This document shows positions 1 through 6,356 of a stretch of 8,673 bases of DNA, in pieces. Below the pieces are notes generated by a model. The model was not told where the DNA came from, did not search any database, and was given only the letters and a program-made list of their open reading frames with translations. The stretch spans positions 1 to 8,673 of the forward strand of contig JAQUDY010000042.1 in the NCBI GenBank assembly GCA_028685445.1, written 5' to 3'. Made by a program: the position numbers and the translations under genes. Within the stretch, counting starts at the first letter, position 1, and every line of letters begins with the position of its first letter. Source of the DNA: Bacilli bacterium (lineage in GTDB: Bacteria > Bacillota_I > Bacilli_A > RF39 > UBA660).

Positions 1-2914
1 GGTTTAATGATGTTAATAGATGAATAGTTGTTCCACCACAACGGTCCCCTGTTGTTCTATTCACTAATTGTACATAAACTCTATTAAGTTTTTGATCATC
101 TTTTGCTATTCCTTTTACTGTAAAATTATTTCCATTTGAAATTGGTGTTACTTCAATAGTAGTTTCTGGATCATTAATATCAACAACATTCAATGTTCTA
201 ATTGTTGAATTACTAAAATTAGGTGCATCGCTTCTGTTGCCAGCTTTATCAGTTGCTACATAACGGATTTTATATTCACCTATGCCATATGAAGTGTCTA
301 AATCAAATGAATGTGTTAAACTCTCATTATCAATCGGTCCTTCATAATAAGTTCCTCCTGTTGGAGTAGTTATTTCAAACCAGTGACGCTTCATGTTTAC
401 TTCACTTGGATCTACTTCTCCTGTTATTATAACTTTTTTCCCAAAATTTATTCCATCTTTTGCCGGTGATACAATACTTGCAATTGGCGATGTCTTATCA
501 ATTTCAAAATAGATTGGTAAAAGATGATTATAATTGTCTGCAAGATCTTTTACAGAAACTCTTAATTCATATTCTCCATCTGGTAATTCTTTAATAATAT
601 AAGTTTCTGCTTTTTCTTTTGTACCTTTAAATGTATTTCCACCAGATTGTTTTAATACTTTTTTTCCTTTTGTCCAAATAGTATATGACATTGATTTTAA
701 TCCATGTTCATCTGTAGTTGTAAAGCTAAATGTTGTTGGATTAACATCGTCTATACTAATGTTTAATTCTGGCGAAGTTTGATCTATGATATAAGCATTA
801 CTTCTAACTAAATTATAATTACCATTATAATCTAAAGCATAAGCCCATAAATAGTATTCACCATCTGAAATCGGATTTTCAATAGAATCATTATGCCAAA
901 ATGGGTTTACTATTTCTTCTTTTGTTATTCCTTCTGAATTAGTTGACCATAAGTATCCAGAATCTAATAATTTCCACCCATTATTTGGTTTTATATAAAT
1001 AGGTTTTAAAGAATTAGTATAAGCCCCATTATATAATTCATTATTAATAGTCTTAAAATCTATAGTCATTGGTGTTCTATCTATATGTAGTCCAATTGTT
1101 GCTTCACTAATGTTTCCAGCAGTATCTTTTACTTTGACTATAAATTTTTCAGCAGTCCATTCTTTAATATATGTATTAGATTCTACCCATTTATTATCAT
1201 TGCCATATTGATATAATAAATCACCCTCATAATTATCTGTAGCTGTTACTTTTATTTCAATAGATTCGTTATTATAATAATTATTATCTATACTATGATT
1301 ATAATTTAATGCTTCTATTGTTAATTGTGGTGCTGTTCTATCAATAACAAGTGTCTTATTTATTTGTTCTGTATTCCCAGCAAGGTCATACACTTTTAAA
1401 CGAACACGATAAGTATCATCATCAAATGTCGAAATATCTAAATTCTCAATTAACTCATCATTATTTCCGAAAACTGTTTTTTGTAATACGCTTTCATTTA
1501 ATGAATTAAAAATTCTTATACTAGTATATCTTATATTTTCATCAAATATTTTTCCTGATATTTCTATTGAATTTTCATTGGTTATATTTTTATTAATTAC
1601 TACATCTTCCAATGTAGGATTTGTATTATCTACAATGAAATTGATTACAGAACCATGATTAGGATTTTCTGCTGTATCTCTAATTGATATTCTAAGTTCA
1701 TATTCTCCATCTGGTAATTCATTAATAGAATAAGTTTTAGTTATATCATCTAGAATATCTTGATATTTTATATATCCAGATTGAACTGAGTCTTCTTTTC
1801 CTTTTGGTCTAATAGTATAAGATAATGAAGCTATTCCATTTGGATCTTTAGCATTAAAACTAAATTTTTCTGGATTAAATTGTCCATCTACTATATCTGA
1901 TACTATAACTTCAGGTTCCGTTATATCTTTAAAAATTGCTGTATAAACAATACTGTCTGTTATAACAGCATCATCTTCTGGTAATTCTCTGTCCCACCCT
2001 ATAAATGTATAGCCAGGATTTGCTTCATATTCAGGTAATTCTATAAAGTCAGATACTTTTAGTCCTTCTAATAAACCAGTAAAAGATGTTTCACCTGTAA
2101 ATGTACCATTACCATTAGTTTCAAATCTAATAGTGAATTTTTCTTCATCATTATCTGCTTTATCATTCCCATTAATGTCATCAGCATAAATTGCATTGAT
2201 TGTTAAATCACTTGTTACATTATCAAATGATTTATCCCAACCGATAAATACTTGTTTTTCTTTTTTAGGTATTACTGTTTCACTTGGTTCTGAAGCTGTT
2301 GCTCCGTTCACAATTTCTTGAGTTGAAATTTCTTCACCATCTACTAAGAATGTTACTGTGTGAGTTGTTATTTCTGCAAGTTCTTCATTTAATTCATATA
2401 AAGTATTAATAGTTATATTTTGATTAACATTTCTATAACTTGTTGACCAACCAGTAAATGTATATCCATCATAAGATGGTACAGCTGGAGCTGTTGCATC
2501 CATTCCTGTTAATACATTAACAACACGTATATTCTCATTTGCGATTGTATCAAAGAATGTAACAGTATAACTTTCTTCTTCACTATCAGCTATACCATTA
2601 TTATTAATATCATCAACATATCTTGAAATAACTGTTAAATTTTCTGTTATATTTTTAAAACTGGTTATTTCTGTCTCATCATTATACCAACCTATAAATA
2701 GCAGATTACGATGAGTTGGTGAATCTGGTACGATTGCCTCCTTTCCTACTTCTACATTTTGTGTGCTTATTTCGGCATTATTATAGCCATCAATAAACTT
2801 TACTAATCTTGTTGCTATTGATGTATTTTGAGCTGTTCCACCAGCGTACATTGTCATAAAAAACAGTGCTAATAAAAACACTCCAAATACGATCAGTCTT
2901 TTTTTGTTCAACAT
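1..2914 (-). CDS. Large secreted surface protein with InlB-type and Ig-like repeats (C-terminus cut by window edge)
   Basis: At least 971 residues are readable without a stop from ATG at 2914 to the left edge, so the 3' end is missing. Residues 1-26 form a signal peptide (KKR at 4-6, hydrophobic 7-22, plausible cleavage after A24 or G26). Residues ~36-330 carry four FxGW repeats (W76, W156, W226, W307) typical of InlB B-repeat/Listeria-Bacteroides families. Two inserts, D102-D110 and D246-D254, resemble DxNxNGxxD calcium loops. From ~332 a chain of Ig-like domains follows, separated by junctions such as DNTNP (429), DRTAP (525), DRTPM (612), DQTSP (711), DKTSP (806) and DINDP (912). The start is set by AGGGAGGGAG six bases upstream. 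It lies downstream of a signal peptidase gene and has its own promoter. Adhesin, matrix or host-binding function is inference; no catalytic domain is visible. The anchor (LPXTG, TM or other) lies outside the window. Confidence 0.85.
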   Translation of the reverse strand, partial: MLNKKRLIVFGVFLLALFFMTMYAGGTAQNTSIATRLVKFIDGYNNAEISTQNVEVGKEAIVPDSPTHRNLLFIGWYNDETEITSFKNITENLTVISRYVDDINNNGIADSEEESYTVTFFDTIANENIRVVNVLTGMDATAPAVPSYDGYTFTGWSTSYRNVNQNITINTLYELNEELAEITTHTVTFLVDGEEISTQEIVNGATASEPSETVIPKKEKQVFIGWDKSFDNVTSDLTINAIYADDINGNDKADNDEEKFTIRFETNGNGTFTGETSFTGLLEGLKVSDFIELPEYEANPGYTFIGWDRELPEDDAVITDSIVYTAIFKDITEPEVIVSDIVDGQFNPEKFSFNAKDPNGIASLSYTIRPKGKEDSVQSGYIKYQDILDDITKTYSINELPDGEYELRISIRDTAENPNHGSVINFIVDNTNPTLEDVVINKNITNENSIEISGKIFDENIRYTSIRIFNSLNESVLQKTVFGNNDELIENLDISTFDDDTYRVRLKVYDLAGNTEQINKTLVIDRTAPQLTIEALNYNHSIDNNYYNNESIEIKVTATDNYEGDLLYQYGNDNKWVESNTYIKEWTAEKFIVKVKDTAGNISEATIGLHIDRTPMTIDFKTINNELYNGAYTNSLKPIYIKPNNGWKLLDSGYLWSTNSEGITKEEIVNPFWHNDSIENPISDGEYYLWAYALDYNGNYNLVRSNAYIIDQTSPELNISIDDVNPTTFSFTTTDEHGLKSMSYTIWTKGKKVLKQSGGNTFKGTKEKAETYIIKELPDGEYELRVSVKDLADNYNHLLPIYFEIDKTSPIASIVSPAKDGINFGKKVIITGEVDPSEVNMKRHWFEITTPTGGTYYEGPIDNESLTHSFDLDTSYGIGEYKIRYVATDKAGNRSDAPNFSNSTIRTLNVVDINDPETTIEVTPISNGNNFTVKGIAKDDQKLNRVYVQLVNRTTGDRCGGTTIHLLTSLN
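566..589 (-). repeat. Internal module repeat, copy B
   Basis: These 24 bases match 1697-1720 exactly. They encode the ELPDGEYEL segment of an Ig-like module spanning about residues 713-808 of the surface protein. The whole module resembles residues ~333-431, including shared SxSYTI, QSG and ELPDGEYELR blocks. Confidence 0.75.
1697..1720 (-). repeat. Internal module repeat, copy A
   Basis: This is the partner of 566-589, identical over 24 bases and 1131 bp away in the same frame. It belongs to the Ig-like module at about residues 333-431 of the surface protein. The spacing of 377 residues equals several Ig-like domains, which points to duplication of a module or block. Confidence 0.75.
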
Positions 2915-2971
2915 ATTAATCTCCCTCCCTAGATTATTTAATTAAACTATACTACTCGCTTAATTAATTAT

Positions 2972-3000
2972 ATTATAATATACAAATTTTAAAAATTCAA
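2972..3000 (-). promoter_or_regulatory. Sigma-A-type promoter of the surface-protein gene
   Basis: Read on the minus strand, TTGAAT (3000-2995) and a perfect TATAAT (2977-2972) are separated by exactly 17 bp. Transcription would start near 2965 and give a leader of about 50 nt. The leader ends in the strong Shine-Dalgarno AGGGAGGGAG (2930-2921), six bases before the ATG. The gene can therefore be expressed independently of the upstream signal-peptidase unit. Confidence 0.7.
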
Positions 3001-3013
3001 TGCATCTTAGCGT

Positions 3014-3033
3014 ATAATTGGAAATAATTGGTA
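3014..3033. repeat. Two 10-bp-phased direct repeats upstream of the promoter
   Basis: ATAATTGG occurs at 3014-3021 and again at 3024-3031, a 10-bp period, so both copies face the same side of the helix. They end 14 bp upstream of the surface-gene -35. A weaker related TAATTAGTAA follows. Placement suits an activator or repressor site, but AT-rich sequence gives such repeats by chance and no regulator is identified. Confidence 0.35.
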
Positions 3034-3048
3034 ATTAGTAATTATAAT

Positions 3049-3108
3049 ATTTTGCTTCACATTGTATTTATATGCGGGCGTTAGTATTATGGGGCAAAAA
3101 AAAAGATA
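3049..3108. other. Intergenic stretch with G-rich patch and A9 run
   Basis: The region between lepB and the surface-gene promoter contains a G-rich patch (GCGGGCG at 3074-3080 and GGGGC at 3091-3095 on the plus strand) followed by nine A residues (3096-3104). On the lepB transcript this is a T9 run soon after the stop codon, so it may help end transcription. I find no good hairpin directly before the T run, so I do not call a canonical terminator. Confidence 0.3.
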
Positions 3109-3663
3109 TTATTCTATTTGGCCAAATTCATTTGCTGGCCATATTCTATAAATAATTCTTCCATTTATATCTTTTTTATTTCTTAAACCAAAACTAAGAG
3201 TTCGGCTATCTACTGACTCTCCTCTATTATCTCCTAGTAATAAATACATATCTTTTGGAATAATTTCTTCCGGACAATCTTCTTTTGAACAAATATCTTC
3301 AAATAAAAAGTTAGAAGTCATATACTCTTCAAAAGTAAAATTTTCCAAAAAAGGTTTATCATTAATATATAGTATATTATCTAAATATTCTATTTTTTCT
3401 CCAGGTAAACCTATTATTCTCTTAACATATGATTTTCCTAGATCATCTTTAACATTTACTATTTCATTTCTTTTAGGATCTCCTATATTATAAAAGAATT
3501 TAGAGACAATTACAAAATCTCCTTCTTTTAAAGTAGGATACATGGAATTTCCAGCCACTGGTTGAAATGATACAACAAAGGCAAGTATAAAAAATAAAAA
3601 CAAAAATGATATTATATAGCCTAAAAAATCTTTAATAAACTCTTTTAATTCTCTAAAATCCAC
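3109..3663 (-). CDS. lepB: Type I signal peptidase (S26 family)
   Basis: This 184-residue membrane protease removes signal peptides from exported proteins on the outer face of the membrane. One N-terminal membrane segment (about 13-33) is followed by the catalytic serine box GNSMYPTL (Ser40) and the lysine box VKRIIGLPGE (Lys81). The GDNRGESVDSR box lies at 144-154. Presence of the Lys makes it the bacterial Ser/Lys type, not the SipW/ER type. Length is normal for Gram-positive enzymes. The start is GTG at 3663, set by AAGAGG six bases upstream; an ATG two bases earlier is out of frame. It begins one base after the stop of the Ig-like membrane protein, so it is probably co-translated. C125 and C130 form an unusual extracellular CX4C pair. 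It precedes a large secreted protein, which may be a substrate (inference). Confidence 0.95.
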   Translation of the reverse strand: MDFRELKEFIKDFLGYIISFLFLFFILAFVVSFQPVAGNSMYPTLKEGDFVIVSKFFYNIGDPKRNEIVNVKDDLGKSYVKRIIGLPGEKIEYLDNILYINDKPFLENFTFEEYMTSNFLFEDICSKEDCPEEIIPKDMYLLLGDNRGESVDSRTLSFGLRNKKDINGRIIYRIWPANEFGQIE

Positions 3664-3664
3664 A

Positions 3665-4549
3665 TTAATCCTCTTTTTCTAAAGCCGATGATGGCACATA
3701 TAACACTTCATTATCATCAAACTCTAATTTCATAGTTAAACCAATAATATAATTATATTTATTAAAAATACTTATAATAGTTTTGTTAACAATCTTCTTT
3801 TCATATAGTAAAGAAAAATCGAAATTGGCTAGTTTTAAAATCTCTTCTTCAAAATCTTCATCTTCTTCATCTAAACCTTTTTTAAATTTAACTGTGTATA
3901 TATCTTTCCAGTTTTCATCTTGGGGATAAATATTTGACACTTCTTTATCTTTAGCTTTTAATTCTGATAAAATAAAACCTTTACTGACTATTAGAGTTGC
4001 TTTTTTTACTACCTCGTTATTATATTTATCTTTTATTTTTAAATTAATCTCGTAAGTGCCTTCTTTATTAATAAGCTCACTATCTTTTTCTTTAACAAAA
4101 GAAACATTACAAATACCAGATAAATCAATACAACTTTCAACAAAATCATCTAGATCAAAGTCTTCATTTATACCAATTGTTAAATCTTTTAATGTAACGA
4201 TTGGTGGAGTTGTATCTTTTACATATAACTTGCCTTTTTTCATAATGTTTTCTTTAGATAAAGTGAAACTATACTCGCCAACACTGTCAACATTTCCTTC
4301 ATCATCAACATGGATTTTTGATGTATCAAGAAAATAACCTTCGTATTTACCGCTTTTAATGTAATCTTCTATATTATTAGATAAAGGACTTCCTAGTTCT
4401 ACAGTTATAGATTTTAATTTTAAATTATCTTGCTTATCTATATAGTAGTAAGCCCCAGCGCATAGTCCAAAAACAAATAACATTGTTAAAATTGTTAGAA
4501 ATACTTTTTTTGGATTACTCTCTTCAAAATAAAATTCTTCATCTATCAT
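3665..4549 (-). CDS. Single-pass membrane protein with two extracellular Ig-like (DUF5011-type) repeats
   Basis: The product is 294 residues from ATG at 4549. An acidic cytoplasmic N-terminus (1-13) with K14-K15 precedes one membrane helix (about 16-37), so the rest should be outside. Residues ~48-111 and ~117-190 form two related beta repeats. Each has a short acidic segment, a GxY turn (VGEYSF, EGTYEI) and a closing strand; TTPPIVTL at the junction is typical of DUF5011/bacterial surface Ig-like domains. C140 and C147 are a likely disulfide. Residues 226-236 are strongly acidic, and 237-294 form a further domain I do not recognise. A GTG nine bases upstream is possible, but it falls inside the GAGGTGG ribosome site, which favours the ATG. 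It overlaps the preceding stop as TAATG and abuts lepB. Function is unknown; a surface or secretion accessory role is inference. Confidence 0.75.
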   Translation of the reverse strand: MIDEEFYFEESNPKKVFLTILTMLFVFGLCAGAYYYIDKQDNLKLKSITVELGSPLSNNIEDYIKSGKYEGYFLDTSKIHVDDEGNVDSVGEYSFTLSKENIMKKGKLYVKDTTPPIVTLKDLTIGINEDFDLDDFVESCIDLSGICNVSFVKEKDSELINKEGTYEINLKIKDKYNNEVVKKATLIVSKGFILSELKAKDKEVSNIYPQDENWKDIYTVKFKKGLDEEDEDFEEEILKLANFDFSLLYEKKIVNKTIISIFNKYNYIIGLTMKLEFDDNEVLYVPSSALEKED

Positions 4550-4905
4550 TAAATCCACCTCGCAAAATATATGTTTCTAGTGTAACCAGATTCATATGAT
4601 TCGAAGCATTCTATAATACTCTTAGCAATATCTCTTATAATATTATCACTTTTTTGAACTCTTATATTAAGCATGCTTCTTTGCATTTCTTTTCTAAAGT
4701 AATAGTCTACCATATATTTATTAATTACTAAGTCTATCTGTTTAATCATTTCAATATCTTCTTGGTTATTTAAATCAATATTGAAAATAAAATCTTTATA
4801 TATTTGAACTAACTTTTCTGAAATATAATCATCTTCAAAATAATCAAAGTTAATAATATTATAAAAATTAGGGCAGTGTTTTAAAATCATTTTATTTTTT
4901 TTCAT
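4549..4905 (-). CDS. Hypothetical 118-residue soluble protein
   Basis: I do not recognise a family. The protein has no signal peptide or membrane helix. It is rich in Ile, Asp, Phe and Tyr and looks mostly helical, with a charged segment YYFRKEMQRSMLNIR near residues 68-82. A single Cys lies near each end (C11 and C100). The start is ATG at 4905, with AAGGA about ten bases upstream and a promoter close behind. Its TAA shares one base with the ATG of the Ig-like membrane protein (TAATG), so the two are translationally coupled, and lepB follows. This makes it the first gene of a three-gene unit centred on export and surface proteins. A cytoplasmic partner or regulator of the membrane protein is one possibility, but nothing in the sequence proves it. 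Confidence 0.65.
   Translation of the reverse strand: MKKNKMILKHCPNFYNIINFDYFEDDYISEKLVQIYKDFIFNIDLNNQEDIEMIKQIDLVINKYMVDYYFRKEMQRSMLNIRVQKSDNIIRDIAKSIIECFESYESGYTRNIYFARWI
4555..4561 (-). promoter_or_regulatory. Ribosome binding site deciding the start at 4549
   Basis: GAGGTGG on the minus strand lies five bases before ATG 4549. The competing in-frame GTG (4558-4556) is inside this motif and has no site of its own. The choice shortens the product by three residues and gives a TAATG stop-start overlap. Confidence 0.65.
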
Positions 4906-4930
4906 GAGACATCTATCCTTTACTATTTAT

Positions 4931-4959
4931 AGTATAACATGGATTTTTTAAGATATAAA
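4931..4959 (-). promoter_or_regulatory. Probable sigma-A promoter of the hypothetical/Ig/lepB unit
   Basis: On the minus strand TTTATA (4959-4954) and TATACT (4936-4931) are separated by 17 bp. This puts the transcript start near 4925, about 20 nt before the ATG at 4905, with AAGGA between. It is the only intergenic space of any size (about 98 bp) between rpmF and this unit. The -35 is a four-of-six match and AT-rich sequence raises the chance of false hits. Confidence 0.5.
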
Positions 4960-5003
4960 CATTTTAAGATATTTTGTTTAAAAAAAGCAAAAAAAAATTA
5001 AAA

Positions 5004-5195
5004 TTAATTTTCTTCTGTTTTATTAACTTTAATTGCTTCTTTTCCTTTATAATAGCCACAATTAGTGCATGCACGATGTGGCATAATAGCTTCCCCGCAT
5101 TGTTTACATAAAACAATATTTGGTGCTGTTTTCTTTAAATGAGTGCGACGCATTCTTTTTTTAGTTTTACTAGTTCTTCTAAATGGTACTGCCAT
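5004..5195 (-). CDS. rpmF: 50S ribosomal protein L32
   Basis: The 63-residue product is a small basic protein of the large ribosomal subunit. The [10 protein letters not shown] start and the basic [10 protein letters not shown] segment are diagnostic. A zinc ribbon follows, with C30-x2-C33 and C43-x2-C46, so this is the zinc-binding (C+) form. Length is normal. AAGGAAGGAG lies just upstream of the ATG. It sits 21 bases after the stop of the DUF177 gene, the conserved bacterial yceD/ylbN-rpmF pairing. A T-rich stretch follows the stop (T9 then GC then T7 on the transcript), but the only preceding palindrome is an A/T-only one. I can therefore give no convincing intrinsic terminator. Confidence 0.97.
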   Translation of the reverse strand: MAVPFRRTSKTKKRMRRTHLKKTAPNIVLCKQCGEAIMPHRACTNCGYYKGKEAIKVNKTEEN

Positions 5196-5216
5196 AGTAT
5201 CACTCCTTCCTTAACG

Positions 5217-5627
5217 CTAATTAATCTCTTTTTCTAATTTCCAGCCAATGCCTTCTATATTTTCTATTTCTATTTCTGGTTTACTAACCTTAATAGGATC
5301 TTCCGAGACAATATTTTCCCACAAAATATCTAATAATTCAAGTCTAAACTCTTGTTTATTATGATTTTCTGGAATTATTTCATTAATATTAGTTTTAAAA
5401 TTATAATTAACTGGTGCTAAACTTACACTACAAGGTAAAATAAATGTTCCAGTTATTATTACGTTTAAATTTATTTTACTTTGATTATTTATAATAATCT
5501 CGCCTTTTATTTTTATGTTTTTTAAAGATAATATATCTAAGTTTTGATAATATTCCTTTGGTATAATTAAAGTTTCATTAATTTTTATTTGTTTTAATGA
5601 ATTTAATATTCTTAAGTCTATTTTCAT
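5217..5627 (-). CDS. yceD: DUF177 (YceD/YlbN) family protein, 23S rRNA accumulation factor-like
   Basis: This 136-residue protein belongs by position and pattern to DUF177, encoded directly before rpmF in most bacteria. Family members are linked to 23S rRNA accumulation or large-subunit assembly. Visible matches are the central strand-rich part with GTFILPCSVSLAPV (about 60-73) and the C-terminal acidic LLDILWENIVSEDPIKVS (about 97-114). The usual family core is CxRCL; here only the first Cys (C66) remains and the second position is Ser. The ATG at 5627 starts one base after the yneF stop with no clear Shine-Dalgarno, so translation probably depends on coupling to yneF. L32 follows after 21 bases. 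Overall similarity is weak, so position carries much of the call. Confidence 0.75.
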   Translation of the reverse strand: MKIDLRILNSLKQIKINETLIIPKEYYQNLDILSLKNIKIKGEIIINNQSKINLNVIITGTFILPCSVSLAPVNYNFKTNINEIIPENHNKQEFRLELLDILWENIVSEDPIKVSKPEIEIENIEGIGWKLEKEIN

Positions 5628-5628
5628 T

Positions 5629-5838
5629 TTATTGCATTTTATTCATTTGTTGCATTAATTGTTTAACTTGTTTTTGGCTCGGTTTTCTACCCATCCCACT
5701 CATCAAAGTTTCAATCATCTTTTCATTAATTGGCGGATTTTTTTTAAAATATTTTTGCATATATGTCTTACAAATAAAAAATCCTGCTACTGCTCCAATT
5801 ACTAAACCAAGTAATACTAATAACACATCTTGTAACAT
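5629..5838 (-). CDS. yneF: YneF family (UPF0154) small membrane protein
   Basis: The product is 69 residues from ATG at 5838. A single N-terminal membrane helix (VLLVLLGLVIGAVAGFFIC, about 5-23) is followed by a basic cytoplasmic segment. The UPF0154 signature KKNPPIN and then GMGRKPSQKQVKQLMQQM follow. The family is widespread in Bacilli and mollicutes and its function is unknown. An in-frame GTG at 5847 would add three residues, but it lies against AAGGAG (5852-5847), which is correctly placed eight bases before the ATG. It follows the SirA-like gene as in Bacillus subtilis (sirA/yneE then yneF) and is one base ahead of the DUF177 gene. Confidence 0.93.
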   Translation of the reverse strand: MLQDVLLVLLGLVIGAVAGFFICKTYMQKYFKKNPPINEKMIETLMSGMGRKPSQKQVKQLMQQMNKMQ

Positions 5839-5846
5839 TTTTATCA

Positions 5847-5852
5847 CTCCTT
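5847..5852 (-). promoter_or_regulatory. Ribosome binding site deciding the yneF start
   Basis: AAGGAG on the minus strand is eight bases before ATG 5838. The upstream in-frame GTG at 5847 overlaps the site itself, so initiation there is unlikely. Confidence 0.7.
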
Positions 5853-5859
5853 AAGTTTT

Positions 5860-5889
5860 ATTATACACTAAATAACTCTTAATTAACAA
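5860..5889 (-). promoter_or_regulatory. Possible internal promoter for yneF-yceD-rpmF
   Basis: On the minus strand TTGTTA (5889-5884) and a perfect TATAAT (5865-5860) are 18 bp apart. The -35 overlaps the end of the sirA-like gene. A start near 5853 would leave a very short leader, so the ribosome site at 5847-5852 would lie at the extreme 5' end. This would let the ribosomal-protein genes be expressed when the sirA promoter is silent. Confidence 0.45.
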
Positions 5890-6307
5890 GAGTTAAATTA
5901 TTACTAGTAAGCCAAAAATAATCTTTATTATCAAAATCAATAACAAATAAATTAGGTATCTTCTCTAGTACTGAAAAAAAAGTGCTGTTTGATTTATTAC
6001 TTTTTAAAACAAAATAACTATTATAAACAATTAACTTACTTGCTTCTCCGCTATAATAATCATTAAAAAGATGAGTATTTCGATATATACTATAACCATC
6101 TAAATTATTCATTTTTTTCATTAAATATCTATTTACATCATTCATCTTTACTTTTGATGTAATACTTTTATATTGATTATAAACATAATTTAAGTTATCT
6201 GGATTACTTACTTTAATACTTGCATATGTATTATACAAATTATATGGTATATCCTTTGTTAGTTTACTATATTCATCATTTACTTTAAATAAATAAAAAG
6301 TTCGCAT
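5879..6307 (-). CDS. sirA: SirA-like protein (sporulation inhibitor of replication family)
   Basis: The 142-residue soluble protein resembles SirA (formerly YneE). In Bacillus subtilis SirA binds domain I of DnaA and blocks new rounds of replication at sporulation onset. Support comes from the N-terminal MRTFYLFKVNDEY, comparable to MERHYYTYLIKEEF in SirA. The C-terminal FFSVLEKIPNLFVIDFDNKDYFWL (123-132 region and beyond) matches the SirA ending of FFxVLxK followed by DFxxxxYxWL. Length matches (about 148 in Bacillus). The next gene is yneF, the same neighbour as in Bacillus. The start is ATG 6307 with AGGTGA just upstream. The middle of the protein is divergent. DnaA inhibition is inferred from family and synteny only. 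Confidence 0.7.
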   Translation of the reverse strand: MRTFYLFKVNDEYSKLTKDIPYNLYNTYASIKVSNPDNLNYVYNQYKSITSKVKMNDVNRYLMKKMNNLDGYSIYRNTHLFNDYYSGEASKLIVYNSYFVLKSNKSNSTFFSVLEKIPNLFVIDFDNKDYFWLTSNNLTLVN

Positions 6308-6323
6308 TAAATCACCTATAATT

Positions 6324-6356
6324 ATTATATTAAAATGATTAGTAAATTAATGTCGA
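6324..6356 (-). promoter_or_regulatory. Promoter-like elements of the sirA-like gene with 21-bp spacer
   Basis: On the minus strand TCGACA (6356-6351, five of six with TTGACA) and TATAAT (6329-6324) are separated by 21 bp. This is too long for good sigma-A recognition alone. Extended spacers are known at Spo0A-activated promoters such as spoIIG, where Spo0A binds over the -35. An alternative reading, TCGACA with TAATAT at 18 bp, needs no activator. A start near 6317 would leave a leader of about ten bases. Confidence 0.45.

Noticed and set aside
1427..1433. Second exact TGTCGAA (Spo0A-box core)
   Set aside because: It lies inside the surface-protein coding sequence, with no promoter or gene start nearby. 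It is treated as a chance match and as a caution for the one at 6351.
3018..3048. Plus-strand TTGGAA and TATAAT
   Set aside because: The spacer is 19 bp and there is no plus-strand gene or RNA downstream. TATAAT-like strings are common in such AT-rich DNA.
3082..3090. TAGTATTAT, resembling the rolling-circle nonanucleotide of CRESS viruses
   Set aside because: The last base does not fit, there is no flanking stem and no Rep gene, and the context is an ordinary chromosomal gap.
3119..3141. Hairpin at the lepB 3' end (TGGCCA arms)
   Set aside because: The stem is only six pairs with an 11-base loop, inside the coding region, and the T9 run starts about 14 bases later, so it is not a canonical intrinsic terminator.
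4056..4337. Plus-strand open frame, and similar ones at 5597-5854, 6624-6875 and 7347-7673
   Set aside because: All lie antisense to well-supported genes, lack ribosome sites and have unlikely compositions; they are shadows of the minus-strand genes.
4980..5010. Possible terminator after rpmF
   Set aside because: The only palindrome is AAAATTAATTTT, made of A/T pairs with a minimal loop. The T runs alone are not enough.
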